Below, one piece after another: positions 38,641 to 46,132 of a stretch of DNA of 54,234 nucleotides. This DNA comes from Candidatus Latescibacterota bacterium (lineage in GTDB: Bacteria; Latescibacterota; UBA2968; UBA8231), in contig JAJDUT010000118.1 in NCBI GenBank assembly GCA_022826515.1, forward strand, positions 1 to 54,234. Reading direction: 5' to 3'. Made by a program: the position numbers and the translations under genes. Every line of letters begins with the position of its first letter. Positions within the stretch are counted from its first letter, which is position 1. The notes below the pieces were generated by a model. That model did no database searches. It worked only from the letters and a program-made list of their open reading frames with translations, and had not been told where the DNA came from.

Positions 38641-39500
38641 AAGCGCTGCGGATCGCCTTTGTCGGGGGCTACTTCTGCGCGGCCATGCTGCCGCTGATCT
38701 GGCTCTTGCTGACCTCGTTTAAGACGCGGGACGACAGCATTGCCGTGCATCCGAAGTTAGTACCAACTTGGGCTAGCGAGGTCGCGGGCGACGGGATCTA
38801 CTTCCGCGCCAATCTCGACGGCTATCGCGAGCTGGCCGCGGTGTACTCCGGTGGGGAGCACGCTTTTTTCCACTACTTGGGCAACAGCTTGGTCATTGGC
38901 CTGCTCAGCACCTTGTGCTCGGTGCTGATCGGCACCTGCGCGGCCTATGGCTTTAGCCGCTTTGCCATCCCCGGGGGGCGCGACTGGCTGTTCTTCATCC
39001 TCTCGACGCGCTTTTTGCCGCCTCTGGCCGTGGTGGTGCCGGTGTTGATGATGTATCGCGAATTCGATCTCCAGAACAGTCACATGGGTTTGGTGCTGCT
39101 GTACACGGCGTTCAATATGTCGCTGGCCGTATGGCTGATGAAGGGCTTTATCGACGAAATACCCACGGCGTACGAAGAGGCCGCGCTGGTGGCTGGTTAT
39201 ACTCGCTTCCAAGCCTTCCGCTTGGTAGTTCTGCCGCGGGCCGTGCCCGGGATGGCGGTAACTGCGGTGTTCTGTTTGATCTCCGCGTGGAACGAGTACG
39301 GGTTTGCCATGACGCTCAACAACCAAAAGGCCGTTACAGTGCCGGTTTACTTCGCTGGTTTGCAGGGCAATGTGTCGGGTTTGCCGTGGGCGCAGATCAG
39401 TGCGGGGATGCTGATTTTTGTCGCGCCGATCATCGTCTTCACGGTCTTGGTGCGCAAGCATCTGTTGCGCGGCGTCACCTTTGGGACGATCAAGCGATGA
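38637..39500 (+). CDS. ABC sugar transporter permease (MalG/UgpE type)
   Basis: 287 residues from GTG 38637, overlapping the previous stop (GTGA). N-terminal membrane segment, then LAVVVPVLMMYREFDLQNSHMGLVLLYTAFNM and EAALVAGYTRFQAFRLVVLPRAVPG as the EAA loop. C-terminal FVAPIIVFTVLVRKHLLRGVTFGTIK is the typical MalG-type end. Translationally coupled at both ends; its stop overlaps the small membrane protein start. Confidence 0.93.
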   Translation: MKALRIAFVGGYFCAAMLPLIWLLLTSFKTRDDSIAVHPKLVPTWASEVAGDGIYFRANLDGYRELAAVYSGGEHAFFHYLGNSLVIGLLSTLCSVLIGTCAAYGFSRFAIPGGRDWLFFILSTRFLPPLAVVVPVLMMYREFDLQNSHMGLVLLYTAFNMSLAVWLMKGFIDEIPTAYEEAALVAGYTRFQAFRLVVLPRAVPGMAVTAVFCLISAWNEYGFAMTLNNQKAVTVPVYFAGLQGNVSGLPWAQISAGMLIFVAPIIVFTVLVRKHLLRGVTFGTIKR

Positions 39501-39661
39501 TTCACTGGTTAGATCGCTGCGCTCGCGTGGGCATGGTTGCCGGAGTGGGGTTGATGTTGCAACCGTTCTGGGGGATGGGGCTGAAGTATGGGTTTTTTGT
39601 CGCGGCCTTCAGCACGCTGTTGCACGTTGTCACTTCGCGGCGGCAGATGGAAGAGCCATGA
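39497..39661 (+). CDS. 54-residue membrane protein inside the sugar importer operon
   Basis: Encodes MIHWLDRCARVGMVAGVGLM then LQPFWGMGLKYGFFVAAFST and LLHVVTSRRQMEEP: two hydrophobic segments (about residues 10-27 and 31-46) and a charged tail. The ATG overlaps the permease stop by 4 bp (ATGA) and its own stop overlaps the ATPase start by 4 bp (ATGA), so it is translationally coupled on both sides, strong evidence that it is real. It could be an accessory subunit of the transporter. I know no named family. Confidence 0.8.
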   Translation: MIHWLDRCARVGMVAGVGLMLQPFWGMGLKYGFFVAAFSTLLHVVTSRRQMEEP

Positions 39662-40698
39662 GCTTTCTCGAGTGCCGGGATTTGGTCAAGACTTTTGCCG
39701 ACGGCACGCGTGCCGTTCAGGGCATTGATTTGCGCTGCGGCGAGGGCGAGTTCGCCGTGCTGTTGGGGCCTTCTGGGTGCGGCAAGACTACGACGCTGCG
39801 GATGGTCGCTGGCCTCGAAAAGCCGACGGCTGGGCAGATCGTGCTGGCCGGTGCGGATATCACCGACCGCTCGCCCGCCGAGCGGGACGTGGGGTTCGCG
39901 TTTCAGTTTTACGCGCTCTATCCGCACCTGAAGGTCGAGGACAACATCGGCTTTCCGCTGGAGAGCATGGGGTTGAATCGGCGGGAGCGACGGCAGCGAG
40001 TGGCCGACATGGTCGAGCGGTTGGGGCTGGGTGCGCTGGTCGGGCGCTATCCTCGGCAGCTATCGGGCGGCGATCAGCAGCGGGTGGCCTTGGCGCGGGC
40101 CATGGTACGGCGGCCGCAGATCTACCTAATGGACGAGCCGTTGGGTACCCTAGACGCGGGTTTGCGGCTAGAGATGCGGGAGATGATTCGCGCCCAACAG
40201 CTCGACGCGGGGATCGCCACCTTGTACGTAACCCACGACCAAGAGGAGGCCATGAGCTTGGCCGATCAAGTGGTGGTCATGGACGAGGGACGGATTCGCC
40301 AGAGTGGGGAAGCGGCCTTGGTGTACGACCAGCCGGCTGATCTGTTTGTGGCGCACTTTATCGGCAGCCCTAGCATGAACTTCATCACTGGGGAAATCCG
40401 CGAGGACTGTTTTGTTGCGCTTGGGCTGGTCTGGCCGCTAGCCGAGCCGGTGAGACCAGGGCCGGCGACGCTAGGGGTGCGACCGGAGTTCGTGCGAGCG
40501 ACTGCTAAAGGTCGGCTGCGGGCCGAGGTGGTGCGCGATGAGTACCAAGGCGCGTGCCGCTATATTCACCTACAGGCCGAGTGCGGCCGATTGGTTATGC
40601 GGGTGGCCGATCGAGAGGGGATGGCTGTGGGGGCGTCTTTGGGTTTGGATTTTGCCCGGGTGCTGTTGTTCGATCCGGTGAGCGGTAAGCGGCTTTAA
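39658..40698 (+). CDS. ABC transporter ATPase (MalK/UgpC type)
   Basis: 346 residues from ATG 39658. Walker A GPSGCGKTT, Q-loop FAFQFYALYPH (Phe where most MalK proteins have Ser), signature LSGGDQQRVALARAM, Walker B IYLMDEPLGTLD, switch His VTHDQEEAM, then a TOBE-like C-terminal domain. A longer upstream frame overlaps the small membrane protein and permease and is rejected. First of two different ATPases in the operon, likely forming a heterodimer with 40700-41728. Confidence 0.95.
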   Translation: MSFLECRDLVKTFADGTRAVQGIDLRCGEGEFAVLLGPSGCGKTTTLRMVAGLEKPTAGQIVLAGADITDRSPAERDVGFAFQFYALYPHLKVEDNIGFPLESMGLNRRERRQRVADMVERLGLGALVGRYPRQLSGGDQQRVALARAMVRRPQIYLMDEPLGTLDAGLRLEMREMIRAQQLDAGIATLYVTHDQEEAMSLADQVVVMDEGRIRQSGEAALVYDQPADLFVAHFIGSPSMNFITGEIREDCFVALGLVWPLAEPVRPGPATLGVRPEFVRATAKGRLRAEVVRDEYQGACRYIHLQAECGRLVMRVADREGMAVGASLGLDFARVLLFDPVSGKRL

Positions 40699-40699
40699 T

Positions 40700-41728
40700 A
40701 TGTCTTGGTTGCAGCTAAAAGGAGTGACGCGGCGCTTTGGCAAGGCCGAGGTTCTGTCTGGCATCGACCTGTCTCTGGGAGCCGACGAGATGCTGGTGGT
40801 GCTGGGGCCGACCGGTGCGGGCAAGACCACGCTGCTGCGAATTGTCGCCGGGTTGGACGCACCCGACGCTGGCCAAGTTGAAATGGACGGCGAGGAGGTG
40901 ACGCACTGGCCGCCGGCCGACCGCGACATTGCGTTGGTTTTCCAGCACTTTGCCCTGTATCCCGACTGGAGTGTGCGGCGCAACTTGGAATTTCCGCTCA
41001 AGGCACCGCGCCAGCAGCTTGCAAGCGGCGAGATTGACCAACGGGTCGGCTGGGCGGCTGAGTTGCTAAAGATTGAGCGGCTGCTCGACCGGCCGGCGGC
41101 CCGTCTGTCGGGCGGGGAGATGCAGCGGGTGGCCATTGGGCAGGCGATTGTGCGGCGGCCGCGACTGTTTCTTTTTGACGAGCCGTTGACTAATTTGGAC
41201 GCCAAGCTGCGGGAGTCCCTCCGTCTAGAGTTGGCCTTGTTGCGGCAGGAGTTAGGTATCCCGGCGATCTACGTGACCCACGACCAAGCCGAGGCCCTGT
41301 CCATGGGCGATTCCATCGCCGTGCTGGCCGAGGGACGGATTTTGCAGCAGGGCAGCCCAGAGGTTATTTATCGCCAGCCGGTCTCGCCCGTAGTAGCGCG
41401 CCAATTGGGGCAACCTGCGATTAATATCCTCAGCGTCCAGCGGCGTGGGGATGCGTGGATTGGACCGAACGAAGCCGAGCGAATGCCGGCGCTGAATGGG
41501 ACAGGTGAGATGCTGCTTGGCGTCCGGCCGGAGGACATTGCGCCCGCAGGGGGACACGTGCCGGGTGTGGTGCGCGTCGTCGAGGACGCTGGGGCCGCGT
41601 GGATTTTATGGGTGGATTGGGCCGGGGCGTCCATCCACATCATCGCGTCGAAGGAACGGCATTTTGCCCCGGGAGAGACCGTGTATCCGCGCATTGACGC
41701 GGAGCGGGCACTGCTCTGGCCACGTTAA
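40700..41728 (+). CDS. ABC transporter ATPase, second subunit
   Basis: 342 residues. Walker A GPTGAGKTT, Q-loop VFQHFALYPDW, signature LSGGEMQRVAIGQAI, Walker B LFLFDEPLTNLDAKLR, H-loop VTHDQAEAL, and a TOBE-type C-terminus with GVRPEDIAPAG. Begins 1 bp after the first ATPase. Two non-identical MalK-like subunits suggest an asymmetric nucleotide-binding pair; one site could be regulatory, but both have complete motifs. Confidence 0.95.
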   Translation: MSWLQLKGVTRRFGKAEVLSGIDLSLGADEMLVVLGPTGAGKTTLLRIVAGLDAPDAGQVEMDGEEVTHWPPADRDIALVFQHFALYPDWSVRRNLEFPLKAPRQQLASGEIDQRVGWAAELLKIERLLDRPAARLSGGEMQRVAIGQAIVRRPRLFLFDEPLTNLDAKLRESLRLELALLRQELGIPAIYVTHDQAEALSMGDSIAVLAEGRILQQGSPEVIYRQPVSPVVARQLGQPAINILSVQRRGDAWIGPNEAERMPALNGTGEMLLGVRPEDIAPAGGHVPGVVRVVEDAGAAWILWVDWAGASIHIIASKERHFAPGETVYPRIDAERALLWPR

Positions 41729-41739
41729 TAGGAGAGAAT

Positions 41740-43662
41740 ATGTACTTGCGAAAGTTATTGATGGGGAGCGCACTGGGCATTGCGGCATTCGTCGCCTGTG
41801 GGGAGCAGGAGCCGAGCGCCCCAAAGGAGGCATTGCCGCTGGCCGAGGTAGGCGAAGAGGCGATCACGGATCGGGATATACGGTACCTGATTGACAATGT
41901 GGCCGAGTGGGCCAAGAGCGAACAGGAGGGCGGCGCAAAAGTCCGCGAATACTTGCAGTCGCTGATCGATCGGACGCTCATTCTCCGAGAGGCGCGCGCC
42001 GGCAAATTAGACCGGAGTCCGGCGTTTGTCAGCGAGGTGGCGACAGCCTTGCGGCGGCGGCTGATACGAGAGATCGAGCAGCGCGCTGTCGATAACCAGG
42101 TTGTCATTACTGAGGAGGAAATGCGGCGCGTGTTTGCCGAGCAGAATTGGGAACGCTGGATCAAAATCGCCCATATCGTCGTACCTACCCAAGAGCGCGC
42201 CGAGGAGGCGATGGCCGCTCTGCGGGCCGGTACGCCCTTTGAGGAAGTGGCGCACGAATTTTCGACCCATTCGCGCACGGCCTCGCTCGGAGGTGTGAAA
42301 CCCCTGTATTACAGCCGCTTCCACGCCGTCCCACTGGTGCGCGATGTACTCTTCAGTCTCAAAGTAGGGGAAATATCGGAGCCTATATCTGTCCCGCAGG
42401 GCTACGAAATTTTCAAGGTCCTAAACGAGTTAGAAGGGACCTACGAGCAAACTAGGGAGTTTCTCTTTAAAACACTGTCTGAAGAGCGGTTGGACGCCCG
42501 CAAAAAGGCGTATGCGGATTCGCTGGCCGAGCAGTTCCAATTGGCTCCAGACCCGCACGGTTTGGGCGTCCTGATGGAAATTTTGCGCAGCGGTCAGGCG
42601 GATTCCGAGACCGGCAAAAAGACGTTTCAGATTCCAGAAGGCGCGGCCGAGATGCCCCTCTTCAGGTACGAGGGGGGACAGATTGCGTTCGGGGAAGCCA
42701 TCTTGCAATCCCCGTTCATTCGCCAAGGTAGAGACGTATCCGACAGTGCGAGGGTGGACCATTTTCTGCAACGCGACGTAGTCATACCGCAGCTCATGTG
42801 GATGGAAGCGGATAAGTTGGAGCTCGACCGCGAACTCGAAGAATGGGTCCAGCGCAAGGAAGAAGAAGTGCTGATCGTGACCATGCGCCAGATCGCCACT
42901 GCGACAGACGAGGAGATAAGCGAACAAGAGGTACTCGATTACTACGAAGAAACCAAGGATCAGTACCGGACCGCCTCGGAGGTGAACGTGGTGGAAATTC
43001 AGTTGACCAGCGAGGCCGAGGCCGAGGCGCTGCTCGCCGAGATTCGCGGCATCTTCCGGCGGGCCTCTCCTTTGATCGACCTGCTCACCAAGATGAAACA
43101 AAAGCAGCAGGCCGGGCGGGACCTGACCGAGGAGGTACAGGCGTTGCGGAAAATGGACGACGATCTCGAGGTTCTGGAGTGGCTGCGCCAGCGATTGGAT
43201 GAGCGGGGTGGAGTGGAGGCGCTCTTGGAGGAAATAGCCGCGGCAGCGAGTCCAAAAGAATTGGCCGAGGAGTACATTATGCGGCAACGGGCTGCCAGCC
43301 GCAGCCTGCGGCCGGGCGCTAGCGAAACAGAGGGGCACTACCATCTCTACTGGTACGAGACGGCGCGCTTTGGGGATTTGGTCGCAGCGGCCTTTGAGGG
43401 GGAGATCGGTTCACTCATCGGGCCCATACAGGTTGGGCCTTCCCATTCTATTGCCAAAATTATCAGTCGGCGAGAATCAAAAGCGCGTCCCTACGAAGAG
43501 CGCGAGAGGCAGATACGAGCTAATATCCGCAAGGCGAGAGAGAGAGAATTGTTCGGGCGCTGGTTGAAAGACCTACGCGCCTCGTACGAAGATGAGGTGC
43601 GCTATTTCGACGATAACATCGAAAAGTTGGGTCGGGAATTGACCGCAGAGGGACGCGGCTAG
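41740..43662 (+). CDS. SurA/PpiC-like parvulin lipoprotein with two parvulin-like regions
   Basis: 640 residues. Lipoprotein signal ending AFVAC (Cys20). A SurA_N-like helical region (about 35-140), then a parvulin domain (about 143-235: IKIAHIVVPTQERAEEAM, FSTHSRTASLGGVKPL, GEISEPISVPQGYEIFKV). A second region (about 415-585) begins SEVNVVEIQLTSEAEAEALL and ends GPIQVGPSHSIAKIISR, interrupted by about 110 coiled-coil residues. GGAGAG precedes the start, 11 bp after the ATPase, so it is probably co-transcribed with the importer. Likely a periplasmic chaperone/prolyl isomerase for envelope proteins. Confidence 0.88.
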   Translation: MYLRKLLMGSALGIAAFVACGEQEPSAPKEALPLAEVGEEAITDRDIRYLIDNVAEWAKSEQEGGAKVREYLQSLIDRTLILREARAGKLDRSPAFVSEVATALRRRLIREIEQRAVDNQVVITEEEMRRVFAEQNWERWIKIAHIVVPTQERAEEAMAALRAGTPFEEVAHEFSTHSRTASLGGVKPLYYSRFHAVPLVRDVLFSLKVGEISEPISVPQGYEIFKVLNELEGTYEQTREFLFKTLSEERLDARKKAYADSLAEQFQLAPDPHGLGVLMEILRSGQADSETGKKTFQIPEGAAEMPLFRYEGGQIAFGEAILQSPFIRQGRDVSDSARVDHFLQRDVVIPQLMWMEADKLELDRELEEWVQRKEEEVLIVTMRQIATATDEEISEQEVLDYYEETKDQYRTASEVNVVEIQLTSEAEAEALLAEIRGIFRRASPLIDLLTKMKQKQQAGRDLTEEVQALRKMDDDLEVLEWLRQRLDERGGVEALLEEIAAAASPKELAEEYIMRQRAASRSLRPGASETEGHYHLYWYETARFGDLVAAAFEGEIGSLIGPIQVGPSHSIAKIISRRESKARPYEERERQIRANIRKARERELFGRWLKDLRASYEDEVRYFDDNIEKLGRELTAEGRG

Positions 43663-43728
43663 ACTGGTGGAAGAATAGATAAAGCGCGCCCCGATTGTCC
43701 CATAAGCAGCCGGTTTAATCATTTGAGA

Positions 43729-44829
43729 ATGGATCGAATCGAGATTGGCGGCAAGCTGCTGTTGGCAGTTGTTAGTTTGGCCGTTACTTCGTTCGTCATT
43801 GAAGTTTCTTTTTGGCTCTTGGCTCGGTCCGAGCAGGTCTATCCGGTGGTCTATTACCAGACGGACGATCCAAATCTCGATCTGTGGTGCTATGACGAGC
43901 ACTTTGCCGGCACTCCCGACTGGGACCTGCGGCGGACACATCCGTATGGGCAGTTGACCTATCTGGGCAACGCCAACAAAGATTCCACCCTCGCCGATAT
44001 AGCGCCGTTGAAAGTGCCCAATGCCATTGAGATGCGACGCAACGAAGAGCAACTGCGCGAGCGGCCGATGGCTGAGTTCGACGCGCAAAATGCCAAAATC
44101 GTCCTAGTAATCGGCGACTCCTTTGGCTTTGGGCAGGGGGTCCGGGGCGCGGAGCGCTTTTCGAATGTTTTGGAGAGCCGATTGAATCGGGAGCGCCCAG
44201 CCGAGCGCTATCAGTTCTTCAATGCCTGTGTACCGGGCATGAATATCAAGCGGATTGCCAAGACCATGGAGCGCTATGTCGAGTACTTTGCTCGGGTCGA
44301 GCGCGTCGTGTACTCGTTTACCCTAAACGATCCATTTAGGAGCGGGCGTCTGCTGGAGATGGAAAAGGAACTGGCCGATTTTATGCACTTGCGATCCAAT
44401 GCGAGGTCAGCCCGATTTCTGGCGGGGAGGAACAGCTATGCGCTGCGTTGGTTTGCCGCGCGCTTGGAGAGGAAGCAAATCGCCCGAGATACTGTTGGAT
44501 GGTACCGACAACTCTACAAAGATAACCTAGGCTGGACACTGACCCGGCAGTTGCTTAGCCGGATAAAGAAATCCTGCGCCGATAAGGGTATTAAATTTTC
44601 TTTGGTCGTCTTTCCCGTGTTCTACCAGCTCGACGCTTATCCCCTAACAGCAGTGCATGAAACGCTCGGGGCATTTGCGCAGCAGGAGGGGATACACTAC
44701 GTCGATCTCCTCGCTCTATTTGCCGGAAAGGACGAACGAGATTACTGGGTTCACCCAACCGATTTTCACCCCAATAGTCGGGCGCATCGGGAAGCGGGGG
44801 ATTTTCTGTACGACGCCATTCCTTGGTAA
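43729..44829 (+). CDS. Membrane-anchored SGNH/GDSL hydrolase
   Basis: 366 residues from ATG 43729 (TTG 43723 possible). One N-terminal membrane anchor (about 8-33). Block I is VIGDSFGFGQGV with S131; the C-terminal block HPTDFHPNSRAH has D345 and H347, completing the Ser-Asp-His triad. Similar anchored SGNH proteins deacetylate or acetylate surface polysaccharides. It stands between the parvulin gene and the surface-protein cluster on the same strand. Substrate unknown. Confidence 0.83.
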   Translation: MDRIEIGGKLLLAVVSLAVTSFVIEVSFWLLARSEQVYPVVYYQTDDPNLDLWCYDEHFAGTPDWDLRRTHPYGQLTYLGNANKDSTLADIAPLKVPNAIEMRRNEEQLRERPMAEFDAQNAKIVLVIGDSFGFGQGVRGAERFSNVLESRLNRERPAERYQFFNACVPGMNIKRIAKTMERYVEYFARVERVVYSFTLNDPFRSGRLLEMEKELADFMHLRSNARSARFLAGRNSYALRWFAARLERKQIARDTVGWYRQLYKDNLGWTLTRQLLSRIKKSCADKGIKFSLVVFPVFYQLDAYPLTAVHETLGAFAQQEGIHYVDLLALFAGKDERDYWVHPTDFHPNSRAHREAGDFLYDAIPW

Positions 44830-45035
44830 AGCCAAGGCGAGATTGGCCGCGGACAGGCTGCGCGGATAGGAAAAATAAAAAACTTGATTTTTATCGGTCG
44901 AATTTCGTATCCTAGTCTAAATTACATGTAATTCTGGAGTTTCTCTGGTATAGGTATAAATAAACTTTGAAAAATCAATGTCTTGTGACAGAAAGGAGGA
45001 ACCCCCTTTTCGCCGCAGTAAATCAGCTTAGAGCT

Positions 45036-45049
45036 TGGGCTTAAGCCCA
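45036..45049. promoter_or_regulatory. 14-bp perfect palindrome upstream of the CBM9-like gene
   Basis: TGGGCTTAAGCCCA lies 38 bp before the start codon at 45088 in a 258-bp intergenic region. It could be an operator. An AT-rich stretch further upstream may hold the promoter; no confident -35/-10 pair is claimed. Confidence 0.3.
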
Positions 45050-45087
45050 GACGTTTCGCATTGACCTCAACCTCGGAGTTTAAAACC

Positions 45088-46002
45088 ATGAAGAAAGTTG
45101 CCCTTATTGCTGGAGCTATTTTAGTCTCCACTACTTGCTGGGCTCATTTGCCCGAAGGGGTGGTGAGGCCGGCTGTTCACTTCCCCAGCGGACACCTTCC
45201 CATCATCGACAGTGATTTGTCCGATTGGGACGTAGTTACTGATCCCTATTTGATCACCCACGAGGATTTGACCGAGACGGTGACCGGATTGGGCACTCAG
45301 CGCGATGCCGCGGACTTGGCCTTGCGGGCCTTCGTCGGTTGGAGCCCGGAGACCAATAAAGTCTATATCATGGAAGACCGCTGGGACGACGCCGTCTGGG
45401 TGGGCGATCACAGTTGGGAAAACGCCAAAGGCAGTGGCTGTACCGGCAATGCCCGCGATTTCTTAGAGATCCAGATCGACGGTGACCACAGCGGCGGTCA
45501 GTTCAATTCTTGGAAAGACGAATCCCTCACCCAGGAAGAGAAGGACATTCTGCACGGCCAGCAGGCCCAAGGGTACGGTCTGCGCCCGAACGGACGCTAC
45601 GCTTGGCACAAGACCTATGAGCACGCCTTGCCACCGTTTGGCGACGCAGCCTTCACCTGCACCAACGACCCGGGGGAGCCCGGCAACTTCTATGCCGAGT
45701 ATGCATATACCCCGTGGAACGATCTGCGCTGGACCGACGTGCCCAACAGCGTCCAACATATTCTCACAGAAGGTGAGATTTTCGGTTTCAACTTCACGGT
45801 GCTGGATTCGGACACTGGTGGCGGCTACGATGGCTATTGGACCTTGAGTGGCGACACCAATAGCTGTCACCACGCCGATTTCCTCAGTGACTTTTATCTG
45901 AGTCCGGTTGATCCCGACATCGACTGGGCTTCGCAAGCCCGACCGAGCACGGCGGTGGAGGAAAAGACCTGGGGCCATATAAAGGCCACCTTTGCCGAGT
46001 AA
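45088..46002 (+). CDS. Secreted CBM9-like protein with WGxIKA C-terminal tail
   Basis: 304 residues from ATG 45088 (MKKVALIAGA). Signal peptide to about residue 18 (TTCWA). PIIDSDLSDWDVVTDPYLI, then VGWSPETNKVYIMEDRWDDAVW and DFLEIQIDGDHSGG, is the layout of the CBM9/DOMON-like carbohydrate-binding fold that begins with a D-x-D-L-S-D-W signature. No catalytic domain is seen. The last 16 residues AVEEKTWGHIKATFAE align without gaps to the ends of the 1663 and 2549 proteins. A strong terminator follows. Likely surface or periplasmic sugar binding. Confidence 0.78.
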   Translation: MKKVALIAGAILVSTTCWAHLPEGVVRPAVHFPSGHLPIIDSDLSDWDVVTDPYLITHEDLTETVTGLGTQRDAADLALRAFVGWSPETNKVYIMEDRWDDAVWVGDHSWENAKGSGCTGNARDFLEIQIDGDHSGGQFNSWKDESLTQEEKDILHGQQAQGYGLRPNGRYAWHKTYEHALPPFGDAAFTCTNDPGEPGNFYAEYAYTPWNDLRWTDVPNSVQHILTEGEIFGFNFTVLDSDTGGGYDGYWTLSGDTNSCHHADFLSDFYLSPVDPDIDWASQARPSTAVEEKTWGHIKATFAE

Positions 46003-46041
46003 TTACACGGCGCAGTAGAGGTTTGGCTGCACATGATCGCC

Positions 46042-46091
46042 ATGCCGCCATGCCGAGAGCTTCTTCTGGCATGGCGGCATTTTTGTTTTTT
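46042..46091 (+). terminator. Rho-independent terminator
   Basis: Perfect 13-bp stem ATGCCGCCATGCC / GGCATGGCGGCAT with a 13-nt loop, followed by TTTTTGTTTTTT. It ends transcription of the CBM9-like gene and insulates it from the surface cluster starting at 46133. Confidence 0.95.
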
Positions 46092-46132
46092 ATACGTACG
46101 TAGCACGGGACCGAAAGGGGCAGGATCTGCAG

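Noticed and set aside
39418..39657. Long N-terminal extension of the first ATPase
   Set aside because: It would overlap the permease and the small membrane protein in another frame; ATG 39658 starts the normal MalK N-terminus and overlaps the previous stop as ATGA.
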